Notes under the pieces: generated by a model
The model's database searches: none
What the model was told of the DNA's origin: nothing
The model's input: the letters and a program-made list of their open reading frames with translations, nothing else
Position numbers and translations under genes: made by a program
Source: Rhodomicrobium vannielii ATCC 17100
Lineage (GTDB): Bacteria > Pseudomonadota > Alphaproteobacteria > Rhizobiales > Rhodomicrobiaceae
DNA length: 64,000 bases
Assembly (NCBI RefSeq): GCF_000166055.1
Contig: NC_014664.1
Span: 2,821,501-2,885,500 of the forward strand
Reading direction: 5' to 3'
Part shown: positions 36,593-45,811 of the stretch, one piece after another
Layout of the letters: each line of letters begins with the position of its first letter
Position numbering within the stretch: the first letter of the stretch is position 1

Positions 36593-37384
36593 ATGACTGT
36601 TGCGGTGGTGATCCCAGCGCTGAACGAAGAAGGAAACATCGGCCGTCTCGTCGAGGAAACGCTGCGCGCCATCGCGCCTGAGATTCTCGGCGAGGTGATC
36701 GTGATCGACGACGGCAGCACCGATGGGACCGGCGCGGAAATCAAGGCGCTCGCCGCGCGCGATCCGCGCGTGCGCTACATCCGCCACCGCGCGCGGTCCG
36801 GCCAAAGCGCCGCGATCCGCACGGGCGTTCTCGCTGCGCAATGCCCCCTGATCGCTACGATGGACGGCGACGGCCAGAATGATCCCGCCGACCTCCCTAA
36901 CCTTTTGAAGAGCCTCGGCACGCCCGGTAAGGGCGGCCCGGCGCTGGTAGGCGGCGTGCGCGTGAAGCGCAAGGCGGTCGGCTCACGGCGCATCGCGAGC
37001 CTTCTCGGTAACCGCGCGCGCGCTGCGATCCTCAAGGACCAATGCCCGGACTCGGGTTGCGGCATCAAGGTTTTCTGGCGCGAGGCGTATTTGCGGCTGC
37101 CGTTCTTCACGAGCATGCACCGCTTCATGCCCGCGCTGTTTCAGATGTACAGCCACAAGGTGGAGTACGTCCCGGTGAACGACCGTCCGCGCATCGCGGG
37201 GCAGTCGAAATACACAAACTTCAACCGCGCGCTGCTCGGCATCTACGACATGATCGGCATCGTGTGGCTGAGGCGGCGTACGCGGGTGCCGGAAATCATC
37301 GAAGATACGCTCGGCGTGGCGCGGCTGAGGGAAGCCGCTCCTATTCGTCGGGTGGCAACGGTCGCTTCGCGGCAAACACATTGA
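36593..37384 (+). CDS. Glycosyltransferase family 2 (polyprenyl-phosphate type)
   Basis: About 263 residues from ATG 36593. GT2 motifs: VVIPALNEEGNIGRLVEE, VIVIDDGSTDGTGAEI, the DxD region MDGDGQNDPADLPNLL, and the acceptor-side QNDP loop characteristic of dolichol/undecaprenyl-phosphate sugar transferases (DPM1/ArnC-like). GSRRIASLLGNRARAAILKD and DSGCGIKVFWREAYLRLPFF also follow that group. The chain lacks the C-terminal membrane helices of ArnC. It probably puts a sugar on undecaprenyl phosphate at the cytoplasmic face. A LAB_N-domain protein gene follows 138 bases later, the usual partner. Confidence 0.88.
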   Translation: MTVAVVIPALNEEGNIGRLVEETLRAIAPEILGEVIVIDDGSTDGTGAEIKALAARDPRVRYIRHRARSGQSAAIRTGVLAAQCPLIATMDGDGQNDPADLPNLLKSLGTPGKGGPALVGGVRVKRKAVGSRRIASLLGNRARAAILKDQCPDSGCGIKVFWREAYLRLPFFTSMHRFMPALFQMYSHKVEYVPVNDRPRIAGQSKYTNFNRALLGIYDMIGIVWLRRRTRVPEIIEDTLGVARLREAAPIRRVATVASRQTH

Positions 37385-37522
37385 AGCGTTTCGAGCGGGG
37401 CGGGCGCAGGTTCGCGTGAATAAGATGTGTCCGCTTCTTTGCGGGCGGGATTTCGAGGCACGTTTCGGCCGGTCCGGCAAGCCGGGTTAGCGGCGTGGCC
37501 TTAAGCCGAGTACGGGGATCGC

Positions 37523-37873
37523 ATGGACCTTGCAAAGTTCAGCCAGTGGTGGGCGCAGGTTTCGGAAGTTGAGATGGCTTGGGTCATCTTCGGCTTCGCG
37601 GCGCAGTCCATGTTTTTCATGCGCTTCGTATTACAATGGATCGCGAGCGAGCGCGTGAAGCGCAGCATCGTGCCGGAAACCTTCTGGTATTTCAGCTTTG
37701 CAGGCGGCCTGATGCTGTTCGTCTACGCCGTTCACCGCGCCGATCCGGTGATCATGCTCGGGCAGCTTGCGGGTCTTTTCATCTACGCGCGCAACATCTA
37801 CCTTATATGGGCGCACAAGCGCTCCGAGCGGGCCGCCGCAAACGCTCCCGCCGGTCTTCGCGCGGCCGAGTAG
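37523..37873 (+). CDS. Lipid A biosynthesis N-terminal (LAB_N) domain membrane protein
   Basis: A 116-residue membrane protein with three helices. It matches the LAB_N domain first seen at the N-terminus of some LpxB proteins: FGFAAQSMFFMRFVLQWIASE, SIVPETFWYFSFAGGLMLF, HRADPVIMLGQLAGLFIYAR and NIYLIWAHK. Stand-alone copies are commonly encoded beside GT2 enzymes like the one just upstream and are thought to assist polyprenyl-linked sugar transfer or flipping for envelope modification. The third usual partner, a membrane GT-C transferase, is absent here. Confidence 0.88.
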   Translation: MDLAKFSQWWAQVSEVEMAWVIFGFAAQSMFFMRFVLQWIASERVKRSIVPETFWYFSFAGGLMLFVYAVHRADPVIMLGQLAGLFIYARNIYLIWAHKRSERAAANAPAGLRAAE

Positions 37874-38106
37874 CCTCCGCGACCGCTCCGGGCCGATGTC
37901 TGCATGCGGCCAGAGACAAGAGTTTTGCGCATAAAGCTTCGGTGCCATGCCGCTACCTCCATGGGGTGGGAGGATTTTGCGTGCCCCGCCGATTCCGTGG
38001 CACGGGCGTCGCTGTGCGGATCAGGAACCGCACCGCCACTTTTTTCGCCGAAATATGAAGGTATGTGTTGCGGTTTCCGGCCGAACGGCCTATGTCAACT
38101 TTGTGA

Positions 38107-38183
<77 letters not shown>

Positions 38184-38190
38184 AAAATTC

Positions 38191-38225
38191 AGCCGTCAAT
38201 CCAATGGATTGGCGGCTTTTTGTTT
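38191..38225 (+). terminator. Rho-independent terminator after tRNA-fMet
   Basis: A 12-base-pair stem, AGCCGTCAATCC with GGATTGGCGGCT (one G-T pair), around the loop AAT, followed by TTTTGTTTTT. It starts 7 bases after the tRNA end. Confidence 0.85.
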
Positions 38226-38651
38226 TTGCCGCATAGCTGACGATGCAGTGACCGCGATCTCGACAAATCGGCGGCGATCATGCATTTTTTTCCGTCCCCC
38301 CGAACCGCCTGCCGCCAGCGGCGAAAAACAGTCGCGGCTATGAATCGGCGGTCACCGATGCGACAGCAAACGTGCCTTTCGCCATAGTAAGCCCTTGCCG
38401 TATCGCGGGAGGGCGCGGGGTGGTAGGCTTCGCGCGGTAGAACATCGCGATCCATTGAGCCATTCATGCGCTACAGACGTGCTTGATCGGCAGCGAGACG
38501 CACCGCACGGCCGAGGTCTGTGTCACGCAGCGAGAGCCTGCTCTTTTCCCATAATTTCTATCGACTTTTGAACGTGGAAATGTTTTTTGATTTATGCGCT
38601 TCTCGCGCGAATTTATGATCCTTCTCCGGCAAATGGCAGAAAGGAAATACG
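38226..38651. other. About 430 bases without a recognisable gene, ending in the Rrf2 promoter region
   Basis: No convincing frame is found on either strand. A 92-codon frame on the minus strand (38189-38467) overlaps the tRNA terminator and has no family match. The last 100 bases before the Rrf2 start are AT-rich (around CATAATTTCTATCGACTTTTG and TGTTTTTTGATTTATGCG) and probably contain its promoter and operator. No CtrA, Fnr or ISC-type site was recognised with confidence. Confidence 0.4.
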
Positions 38652-39110
38652 TTGCTGACCGCGAAAGGAAAATACGGGCTCAAGGCCATGACGCATCTTG
38701 CGCGGCTTGCTCCCGGTGAGATCGCTCAGGTTTCGGAAATCGCCGAAGCGAACTCGATTCCGAAAAAGTTCCTCGACCAGATTTTCAGCGAATTGCGCAA
38801 GGCGGGGTTCGTCTTTTCCAAGAAGGGGAAGGCTGGCGGTTACGCCCTGGCGAAAGAGGCATCGAGTATTAACGTAGGCGACATCGTGCGCGTGCTGGAC
38901 GGTCCGCTCGCCCCGATTCCTTGCGCGAGCGTCACCGCTTATCGCGCCTGTGACGATTGCGATTGCGGCGAATGCGAAGTCCGCGCCATCATGGTGGAGG
39001 TACGCAACGCGATTTCCGTCGTGCTGGACAATCGCACACTCGCCCAATTCGCGGGGTTGAAATCGACCAGACGTCGCGTCGACACGACGCGAGCATCGGT
39101 CGCGGCCTGA
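38652..39110 (+). CDS. Rrf2 family transcriptional regulator with Cys-rich cluster
   Basis: A 152-residue regulator from a TTG with AAGGAA at 38641. The winged helix is clear: LTAKGKYGLKAMTHLARL, VSEIAEANSIPKKFLDQIF, and KKGKAGGYALAKEASSI. After IVRVLDGPLAPIPCAS comes ACDDCDCGECEVR, a cluster of Cys that could ligate an Fe-S centre or sense redox state, as in IscR/NsrR-like members, although spacing differs from both. Relatives with this Cys pattern are often encoded next to sulfonate-type ABC transporters. Consistently, the remnant of such an ATPase lies immediately downstream in opposite orientation. Confidence 0.88.
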   Translation: MLTAKGKYGLKAMTHLARLAPGEIAQVSEIAEANSIPKKFLDQIFSELRKAGFVFSKKGKAGGYALAKEASSINVGDIVRVLDGPLAPIPCASVTAYRACDDCDCGECEVRAIMVEVRNAISVVLDNRTLAQFAGLKSTRRRVDTTRASVAA

Positions 39111-39126
39111 CAGGCGCGACGCGGGC

Positions 39127-39417
39127 TCACACCTCCCTGAGGATTTTCGCTCCGATAGAAGCGACCGCCGGATCGTAGCTGCGCCTCGGGCGCGGGAGGT
39201 CGATTTCGAGGTCGAGCGCGATGTGCCCGTCGCGCAGAACCAGAACGCGGTCGGCCAACGTGGCCGCCTCGGCGACGTCGTGCGTGATAAGCAAGGTGGT
39301 GAAGCCGTGCTCCTGCCAGATGCGCTCTGTCAGTTGATGCATCTCCGCACGTGTCAGCGCGTCGAGTGCACCGACGATGGCGACGAATTGCCCGGCGGGG
39401 ATTTCGAGAAAGGACAT
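39127..39417 (-). pseudogene. Collapsed sulfonate-type ABC transporter ATPase (SsuB-like)
   Basis: A 96-codon remnant. It begins [15 protein letters not shown], the strand just before Walker A, and jumps directly to [17 protein letters not shown], the D-loop and following helix. Walker A, Q-loop, signature and Walker B are all missing. The tail ([20 protein letters not shown] with the switch His, then [14 protein letters not shown]) is intact and typical of SsuB/TauB. The N-terminal 30 residues of an intact ATPase are also lost. The frame is preserved across the join near 39366-39375, so it looks like one in-frame internal deletion. It cannot bind ATP and is probably non-functional. No permease or binding-protein gene remains nearby. 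Confidence 0.85.
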
Positions 39418-39438
39418 CGCCGGGCATTGGAATGATTG

Positions 39439-39465
39439 AGCGGCCGAGGCATCCCCGGCCGCTTT
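39439..39465. terminator. GC-rich hairpin between glyS and the ATPase remnant
   Basis: A 7-base-pair stem GCGGCCG / CGGCCGC with a 9-base loop, followed on the plus strand by TTTTCTTT. For glyS (minus strand) the T tract is weak, so it may stop transcription mainly in the plus direction or only stabilise the glyS 3' end. Confidence 0.45.
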
Positions 39466-39468
39466 TCT

Positions 39469-41634
39469 TTATCCCTCGATCTTCGAGAAATCCGCGATGT
39501 CGAGCGTCAGCGCGCGGATCTGCGCCAGCAGCGTCAGCCGGTTCTCTCGGATGTCGGCGGCGTCGGCGTTCACCGTCACCTTGTCGAAGAAGGCGTCCAC
39601 CGGCGCACGGAGCTTCGCCAGCGCCGTCATCGCCGCCTCGAAATCCTCGGTCGCGAGCGCGGCGCGGACGTCCTTGCCCACGGCCTTCACCGCCGAGGCG
39701 AGCGCCTTTTCTTCCTTTTCCTTCAGCAGCTTCGCCGCCGGTTCGCCGTCGAACGCGCGCGCATCCTTCTTCTCCTCGATGCGCAGGATGTTCAGCGCAC
39801 GGCGAACGAGCGCTAACAGGCTCTTGCCATCGTCGGTTTCGAGGAAGCGGCCCAGCGCCTCGACGCGGCGGACGACCATGAGCAGATCGTCCTGCCCCGG
39901 CAGCGCGAACACCGCGTCGATGAGGTCGTGACGCGCGCCCTGATCGCGGAGGTAGACCTTCAGACGGTCGGCGAAGAAGGACAGCATCTCAGCTTCGCGG
40001 GTACCAATCTGCCTTCCATTCCACTCGACACTTGTCTTTGCAAAGGCGACCGTTCCTCCGCTCTTTTCGACCCGTCGCATCGCGCGCTCGTACTGATCTT
40101 CATCAATCAGTTCAGATGCCTTCTCGATGATTTTCATCAACTCGACCCGCAGCCCATTCTCCAGCACAATCCGAATAACCCCCAGCGCGGCGCGGCGCAG
40201 CGCGAACGGGTCTTTCGAGCCGGTCGGCTTTTCATCGATGGCCCAGAAGCCCACAAGCATGTCGAGCTTGTCGGCGAGCGCTACGGCGACGGCGACGGGG
40301 TTCGTCGGCACGGCGTCGGACGGCCCCTGCGGCTTGTAATGCTCCGCGATGGCGTCGGCGACTGCGGGCTTTTCGCCCTGCGCGAGCGCGATGTAACTGC
40401 CGATGATGCCCTGAAGCTCGGGGAACTCGCCGACCGTCTCCGACATGAGATCGGCCTTGGCGAGATGCGCCGCGCGCACGGCATCGTCCGGGTCTGCGCC
40501 GACGATGGGCGCAAGTTCGCGCGCGAGCGCCTTGATGCGCTCTACGCGCCGAAATTGCGTGCCGAGCTTCTCGTGGAACGTCACCTGACCGAGCAGCGCC
40601 GTCAGCCCTTCGAGCGGGCGCTTGCGGTCGTTCTCCCAGAAGAATTTCGCGTCGGAGAGGCGCGCGCGGATCACGCGCTCGTTGCCCGCGACGATGGCCT
40701 TGCCGCCGTCTTCAGCTTCGAGGTTTGAGACGAGAATGAAGCGGTTCGCCAGCTTGCCCGTTTTCGCCGAGCGCAGCGAAAAGCACTTCTGATGCGCCTT
40801 CATGGACGTCATCAGGATTTCCTCCGGCACATCGAGGAAGCTTTCCTCGAATTGGCCGGAAAGGACCACGGGCCACTCGACGAGCCCCGCATTCTCAGCA
40901 AGCAGCCCGTGGTCTTCAACAAGAGCGAGCCCGGCATCCGAGGCGGCGGTGTGCGCGCCCTCAAGGATGGCCTTCGCCCGGTGTTCTCCTGCGACCACAA
41001 CCTTAGCGTGCATCAATGCATCTGCATAGTCTGAAATACGGTCGACTTTCACAACCTTTGGTTGAGTGATATTTTCGCCACTCAGGAAGCGATGTCCGTA
41101 TGTGATGTCGCCGCTCTTGATGCCGTCCACCTCGAATGCGACCGGCTTGTCATCGAAAAGACACAGGATCGAATGCAGCGGCCTGATCCAGCGCAGCCGC
41201 CCGTTGCCCCATCGCATCGACTTCGGCCAGGGAAACTTGCGGATGATGTCCGGCACGGCCTCCGCGATGATGTCGGCGGCGGCGCGGCCGGGTTTTTCAC
41301 TCCGCGCGAGGTAGTAATCGCCCTTCGGGTCTTTCACCACCTGCGCTTCATCGATGCTGTTAAGCCCCGCCGCCTTGACGAAGCCTTCCAGCGCCTTGGC
41401 GGGCGCGCTCGTGCGCGGCCCCTTGCGCTCCTCGACCGTCGCCGCAGAATGCGCGGGCACGTCATCCGCGATAAAAACGATGCGGCGCGGCCCCGACAAG
41501 GTGCGCGTTGCGCCGACGGTCAGGCCGCCCTTCGTGAGCGCCTCGGTCATGAGCTTTGCGAGATCGTCCGCGCCGCGCCCCTGAAGGCGGGCCGGGATTT
41601 CCTCGGAGAACAGTTCCAGCAGAAGGTTCGGCAT
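39469..41634 (-). CDS. glyS: Glycyl-tRNA synthetase beta subunit
   Basis: About 721 residues from ATG 41634 ([20 protein letters not shown], the family N-terminus). A 23-codon in-frame upstream extension has no similarity. GlyS carries tRNA-binding and HD-like domains and works with GlyQ as an alpha2beta2 enzyme charging tRNA-Gly. Visible family segments: [86 protein letters not shown], and [15 protein letters not shown]. The C-terminal anticodon-binding domain reaches the stop codon. The alpha subunit gene glyQ, usually immediately upstream in alphaproteobacteria, is not there; a 2-hydroxyacid dehydrogenase gene is. Confidence 0.95.
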   Translation of the reverse strand: MPNLLLELFSEEIPARLQGRGADDLAKLMTEALTKGGLTVGATRTLSGPRRIVFIADDVPAHSAATVEERKGPRTSAPAKALEGFVKAAGLNSIDEAQVVKDPKGDYYLARSEKPGRAAADIIAEAVPDIIRKFPWPKSMRWGNGRLRWIRPLHSILCLFDDKPVAFEVDGIKSGDITYGHRFLSGENITQPKVVKVDRISDYADALMHAKVVVAGEHRAKAILEGAHTAASDAGLALVEDHGLLAENAGLVEWPVVLSGQFEESFLDVPEEILMTSMKAHQKCFSLRSAKTGKLANRFILVSNLEAEDGGKAIVAGNERVIRARLSDAKFFWENDRKRPLEGLTALLGQVTFHEKLGTQFRRVERIKALARELAPIVGADPDDAVRAAHLAKADLMSETVGEFPELQGIIGSYIALAQGEKPAVADAIAEHYKPQGPSDAVPTNPVAVAVALADKLDMLVGFWAIDEKPTGSKDPFALRRAALGVIRIVLENGLRVELMKIIEKASELIDEDQYERAMRRVEKSGGTVAFAKTSVEWNGRQIGTREAEMLSFFADRLKVYLRDQGARHDLIDAVFALPGQDDLLMVVRRVEALGRFLETDDGKSLLALVRRALNILRIEEKKDARAFDGEPAAKLLKEKEEKALASAVKAVGKDVRAALATEDFEAAMTALAKLRAPVDAFFDKVTVNADAADIRENRLTLLAQIRALTLDIADFSKIEG

Positions 41635-41712
41635 GGCGTTGGCTTTCGTACAGAGCGCTTTCAGGAAAAGTGTATGCGGTTTTCCGCCCGGAAAGCGCGG
41701 CAAAACAAGACT

Positions 41713-42702
41713 CTAGACGAGCGCGGTGGGCGGTTCGCGCCCCGCGAGAACGGCGTCGATGTTGTCGAGGGCGTCGCGGCCCATCTCGTCGCGCGCCTCG
41801 ATGACGGAGGTGCCCATGTGCGGCAGGAGGAACGCGTTTTCCAGGTCGTAATAGCCGGGGTGGATGTTCGGCTCGTTCGTGTAGACGTCGAGGCCGATAT
41901 GCGCGATGTGGCCGGACTTCACCGCCGCGATGAGGTCGCCGTCCACTACGAGGTCCCCGCGCGCGATGTTGGTGACGATGGCGCCCGGCTTGAGCTTCGC
42001 GAGCGCGGCGGCATCGATCGAGCCGCGCGTTTCGGGCGTGGACGGCGCGGCGATGCAGAGGATGTCGGTCACTGCGAGCAGGCTGTCGAGCGTCGCATGG
42101 TAGGTCGCGCCGCGCGCGGCCGCCGCGACGAGCGGCCGCCGGTTGAAATAATGGATGTCCATGTCGAAGCCGCGCGCGCGTTTGGCGATGGCCTGGCCAA
42201 TTTTGCCCATGCCGTAAATGCCGAGCTTCTTGCCGTCGAGCCGCCGCCCGATGAGCTGCATGGGCTGCCAGCCATGCCACGCCTTGGCGCGGAGCAGCCG
42301 CTCGCCCTCACTCGCGCGCCGCGCCGCGCCAAGGATGAGCAGGAAGCCGATTTCCGCCGTCGCCACCGTCACTGCGTCGGGCGTATAGGCGACGCGGATG
42401 CCGCGCGCCTTCGCGGCCTGAAGGTCGATGTGTTCATGGCCGACGGAATAGGTGGCGATGACCTTCACCGAGCGGTCGAGCTTGGCGATCACGTCCGCGC
42501 TGAAGCGGTCCGCCAGCGTGACGAGCAGCGCGTCCTTGCCTGCCGCGCGCGCGATGAGTTCTTCCGGCGTGAACGGCACGTCGGCCTCGTTCAGGTCGAG
42601 ATCGTAGTCGCGCCGCGCCCGGTCGATGGTGGCGGGGCTCAGCACGCGCGTCATGAGGAGTTTGGGTTTGGTCAACGTCTTGCAAGCCTCAGGTGACGTC
42701 AT
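41713..42702 (-). CDS. D-isomer-specific 2-hydroxyacid dehydrogenase (glyoxylate/hydroxypyruvate reductase type)
   Basis: A 329-residue NAD(P)H enzyme. The nucleotide-binding motif is KKLGIYGMGKIGQAIAKRA, and the NRRP that follows at the end of strand 2 (MDIHYFNRRPL) favours NADPH. Catalytic residues: Arg in TNIARGDLVVDG, Glu in DVYTNEPNIHP and His in LLPHMGTSVIEAR. The N-terminal substrate-domain block is VIATYSVGHEHIDLQAAKARG. Members reduce glyoxylate or hydroxypyruvate, as in the serine cycle and photorespiratory salvage. It lies upstream of glyS on the same strand, with 78 bases between. Confidence 0.9.
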   Translation of the reverse strand: MTSPEACKTLTKPKLLMTRVLSPATIDRARRDYDLDLNEADVPFTPEELIARAAGKDALLVTLADRFSADVIAKLDRSVKVIATYSVGHEHIDLQAAKARGIRVAYTPDAVTVATAEIGFLLILGAARRASEGERLLRAKAWHGWQPMQLIGRRLDGKKLGIYGMGKIGQAIAKRARGFDMDIHYFNRRPLVAAAARGATYHATLDSLLAVTDILCIAAPSTPETRGSIDAAALAKLKPGAIVTNIARGDLVVDGDLIAAVKSGHIAHIGLDVYTNEPNIHPGYYDLENAFLLPHMGTSVIEARDEMGRDALDNIDAVLAGREPPTALV

Positions 42703-43116
42703 CAGGTGACTTTAAAAGTCATTTTCGCTTTGAATCGCGCGCCGCGCCTCGATTGGCAAGGCGAAATATTGCGCTGAGAGCCATGCGACAGCCTTACAAG
42801 CCTGCCGTGTTGATCCGTGCGCCTGTGGATCTCTATATACCCCTTGGCCGGGGCTCGTTCCTGCTCGGCGGCTCTCGGGCCAATCCCATAAATATTCTGC
42901 TTTGCGGATGCCGCTCGCGATCGCAAGCCGTGGAAGTTGCGTAAACTTCGCAAAGCTGCCATTTTACGCTACCCTCACAAACATGCTTCGCGGTCCAAAA
43001 AGCTGCCTCAGCCGTTTATAAGGCTGTCGAAAGCTTTAGCTGCCTGCCCCCAATTGCCGCTAAGGATTGACGACGTATCCTCCGCCGCCCTGAATTGAGA
43101 ACCGAAAGCGCTTCAC
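42703..43116. other. 414-base intergenic region upstream of the RNA helicase gene
   Basis: Divergent promoter region of the 2-hydroxyacid dehydrogenase and the DEAD-box helicase. No frame with a ribosome site or family match was found. The length leaves room for a long 5' leader on the helicase mRNA, as is common for cold-responsive RNA helicases; segments such as GTAAACTTCGCAAAGC and AAAGCTTTAGCTGCC could form small hairpins, but no conserved motif is recognised. Confidence 0.4.
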
Positions 43117-44832
43117 ATGATGACTATTGATGGAGTGCCTCCCTTGTTCGCGGAGGCGCTTGCCAAACAAGGGTATACGACGCTGACCGACGTGCAGCGC
43201 GCCGTACTCGAAGAAGATGTCGGCGAATCCGACCTTCTCGTTTCCGCGCAGACCGGCTCCGGCAAGACCGTCGCTTTCGGTCTCGCCATGGCGTCCACAT
43301 TGCTGCGCGGGGAAGATCGCTTCCCGGCCAACTCCGAGCCACTCGCCGTCCTCGTTGCCCCCACGCGCGAGCTGGCGTTGCAAGTGCGCCTCGAACTCGA
43401 ATGGCTGTACGCCCCCGCAGGCGCGAGAATTGCGTCTTGCGTCGGCGGCATGGACATGCGGCAGGAACGCCGGTCGCTCGCGGGCGGCGCACATATCGTC
43501 GTCGGCACGCCGGGACGCCTTCGCGACCACATCACGCGCGGCTCGCTCGACATGGCATCCGTGCGCGCCATGGTTCTCGATGAGGCCGACGAAATGCTGG
43601 ATCTGGGCTTCCGGGAAGACCTGGAGTTCATTCTCAAGGCGGCCCCGCCGGAGCGCCGCACGCTTATGTTTTCGGCGACGGTGGCGAAACCGATCGAAAC
43701 TCTCGCCCGGCGCTTTCAGAAAAACGCCATCAGGATTTCCGCCAATACCGGCGCGACGCAGCACGCCAACATCGATTATCGGGCCGTTGCCGTTGCATCG
43801 GGCGAGCGGGAAAATGCCGTCATCAACGTCTTGCGCTTCTTCGAGGCGAGCAGCGCGTTTGTCTTCTGCACCACGCGCGAAGGCGTGAAGCATCTCGCGA
43901 GCCGCCTCGGCAATCGCGGGTTCGGCGTCGTGGCGCTCTCGGGCGAATTGAGCCAGACCGAGCGCACGCGCGGGCTTCAGGCAATGCGTGACGGCCGGGC
44001 GCAGGTGTGCGTCGCGACGGACGTGGCCTCGCGCGGCATCGATCTGCCGACTCTCGACCTCGTCATTCACGCCGATTTGCCGAAGGACGGCGAGGCGCTT
44101 CTGCATCGCAGTGGGCGAACCGGGCGCGCGGGCCGAAGCGGCGTCAGCGTTCTCATCACGCCGCACAGCAAGCGCCGGACCGTCGACAAGCTGCTACAGG
44201 CCGCGAAGGTGAAGGTCTCATGGATGCCGGTTCCGAGCGCCGAGACGATCATCCAGCGCGACCGCGAACGACTCATGAACGACCCTTCGCTGGAAGGCCC
44301 CCTCACCGACGAAGAAGCCGATTTCGCGCGCGATTTGCTCGCCACGAAAAGCCCCGAACAAATCGCGGCGGCGTTCTTCCGCCAAAATCAGACGCGTCGC
44401 CCGACACCGGAAGAGTTTGTGGACAGCGGACGCGACGCCAGCGAAGTCGAGGCCCCGCGCGGCGATTTCGAAGGCGGCGTCTGGTTTCGGGTTTCGGTTG
44501 GACGGAAGCAGCGCGCCGAGCCGCGCTGGATACTGCCCCTCATCTGCAAGGCCGGCGATGTCACGAGCCGGGAGATCGGCGCTATCCAGATCCTTGAGGG
44601 CGAGAGCATGTTCGAGGTGAGCGCGCGCGCCGCACCAGACTTCACCCGCGCCCTTGCCCAAACGGGACGGCGCGACGACACGATCACGATTGTGCCGATG
44701 AACGGTCGACCCGAGCCGCGCGCGAGCTACGCGGATTCACCTCGGTCGGGCGCAATGAAAAGAAGCCGCAAGATGCCCGGCGCACGTGGCAGGAAACCGC
44801 CGCAGGCTGCGGCGGGCGCGCGCAAGGCCTGA
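43117..44832 (+). CDS. DEAD-box RNA helicase with DbpA-type RNA-binding domain
   Basis: A 571-residue helicase. Motifs: I AQTGSGKT, Ia APTRELALQ, Ib TPGRL, II DEAD in VLDEADEMLDLGF, III SAT, IV FVFCTTREG, V VATDVASRGIDLP and VI HRSGRTGRAGRSG. The C-terminal region (about 455-530, GGVWFRVSVGRKQRAEPRW, SREIGAIQIL, MFEVSARAAPDFTRAL) matches the DbpA RNA-binding domain, and the tail is Lys/Arg-rich. This architecture corresponds to DeaD/CsdA- or DbpA-like helicases that help ribosome assembly and mRNA unfolding. No clear Shine-Dalgarno sequence precedes ATG 43117. Confidence 0.92.
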   Translation: MMTIDGVPPLFAEALAKQGYTTLTDVQRAVLEEDVGESDLLVSAQTGSGKTVAFGLAMASTLLRGEDRFPANSEPLAVLVAPTRELALQVRLELEWLYAPAGARIASCVGGMDMRQERRSLAGGAHIVVGTPGRLRDHITRGSLDMASVRAMVLDEADEMLDLGFREDLEFILKAAPPERRTLMFSATVAKPIETLARRFQKNAIRISANTGATQHANIDYRAVAVASGERENAVINVLRFFEASSAFVFCTTREGVKHLASRLGNRGFGVVALSGELSQTERTRGLQAMRDGRAQVCVATDVASRGIDLPTLDLVIHADLPKDGEALLHRSGRTGRAGRSGVSVLITPHSKRRTVDKLLQAAKVKVSWMPVPSAETIIQRDRERLMNDPSLEGPLTDEEADFARDLLATKSPEQIAAAFFRQNQTRRPTPEEFVDSGRDASEVEAPRGDFEGGVWFRVSVGRKQRAEPRWILPLICKAGDVTSREIGAIQILEGESMFEVSARAAPDFTRALAQTGRRDDTITIVPMNGRPEPRASYADSPRSGAMKRSRKMPGARGRKPPQAAAGARKA

Positions 44833-44860
44833 ATCGGCTAGGCAAAAGACGGGGAACCGC

Positions 44861-45355
44861 TCAGGCGATCCCCGTCGCGCCGCCGAAGCCGTCGCGCTTC
44901 AAACGGACAACTGCAAGATCGAGCGCCGACAGGAAATTGGCTCGGTCGCGCGGCTGAAACGGTTTCGGCCCGCCGGTGACTTGCCCCGCAGATCGAAGAT
45001 CGGCCATCAGGTCGCGTGTGGCGAGCGCCATCCCGATCGAGGCATCCGTCAGCGCGCGGCCGGTCGGCGAGATGACATCCGCGCCAGCCCTGACGCAGCG
45101 ATGCGCGAGCGGCACATCTGCGGTGATGACGATGGCGCCGCGGGATACCCGCTCTGCGATCCAATCGTCCGCCGCGTCGGCGTTGCTGCCAACGAGCACG
45201 CGCTCGATCAGAGGCGACTTCGGAATCTGTATCGCGCTGTTGCTCACCACATAAACCTTGAGCGCGCACCGCTCGGCCACGCGGTAAACCTCCGCTTTCA
45301 CCGGGCATGCGTCGGCGTCGACATAAATTGTGATCGGCCTGGCGGGCTCGGTCAA
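44861..45355 (-). CDS. YaiI/YqxD family protein (DUF188)
   Basis: A 164-residue cytoplasmic protein. Family motifs: [52 protein letters not shown] and [18 protein letters not shown]. The acidic pocket ([14 protein letters not shown]) resembles PIN/FLAP-type nucleases, but no activity has been shown for the family. The start is a TTG with AAGGAG 6 bases upstream. Its 3' end converges with that of the RNA helicase, and an inverted repeat (GACGGGGA / TCCCCGTC, 44848-44876) spans the two gene ends and may act as terminator. Confidence 0.9.
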   Translation of the reverse strand: MTEPARPITIYVDADACPVKAEVYRVAERCALKVYVVSNSAIQIPKSPLIERVLVGSNADAADDWIAERVSRGAIVITADVPLAHRCVRAGADVISPTGRALTDASIGMALATRDLMADLRSAGQVTGGPKPFQPRDRANFLSALDLAVVRLKRDGFGGATGIA

Positions 45356-45427
45356 ACGTTGCTCCTTGTTTGTTTCGCGCCAACGTGCGGCGGGCGCGAC
45401 GAATACCGCCGCAGCCTTGCCTATGAC

Positions 45428-45691
45428 TCAGTAACAATCGTTCTGCACGTCGCCAACAGCGGATTCGAGGTTGTCCTGAGCAGACCTGAGCCGCTTGAAC
45501 TCAGTCGAACAATTGTCGGCTCCCTCGCTTTCCGCGAGACATTGCCTGTAGGCGGCCATCTTCTCGGCGACGTCTTCGACCGCCTGATTGTAGAGATCCG
45601 ATGCGATATCGCATTCGGGCCGGGCGGCGGAGGCGGTTGAAGTCAGGGCAAGCGAAGCAAGCAACGCAATCGTTTTGGCGCGGAAATTCAT
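45428..45691 (-). CDS. Small secreted protein with paired cysteines, unknown
   Basis: An 87-residue protein. Residues 1-22 are a signal peptide (KTIALLASLALTSTASA). The mature part is mostly alpha-helical in appearance and carries four Cys (PECDIA, YRQCLA, ADNCST, QNDCY), enough for two disulfides in the periplasm. GGAGAGAGC precedes ATG 45691. No known family is recognised. It is divergent from the methyltransferase gene at 45812. Confidence 0.7.
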   Translation of the reverse strand: MNFRAKTIALLASLALTSTASAARPECDIASDLYNQAVEDVAEKMAAYRQCLAESEGADNCSTEFKRLRSAQDNLESAVGDVQNDCY

Positions 45692-45811
45692 CGGCTCTCT
45701 CCAGACAATAATAAAAACGCAAAGGTGGGCACCGTCAAAGAAATCGCTTCGTTCTTGATATTGTCAAGCTCGGTGCTTTTATGCCTCGGAGCGAAAAAAG
45801 GAGAACCGGCC

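Noticed and set aside
38189-38467. A 92-codon minus-strand frame after the initiator tRNA
   Set aside because: It overlaps the tRNA terminator and lacks any family pattern or ribosome site.
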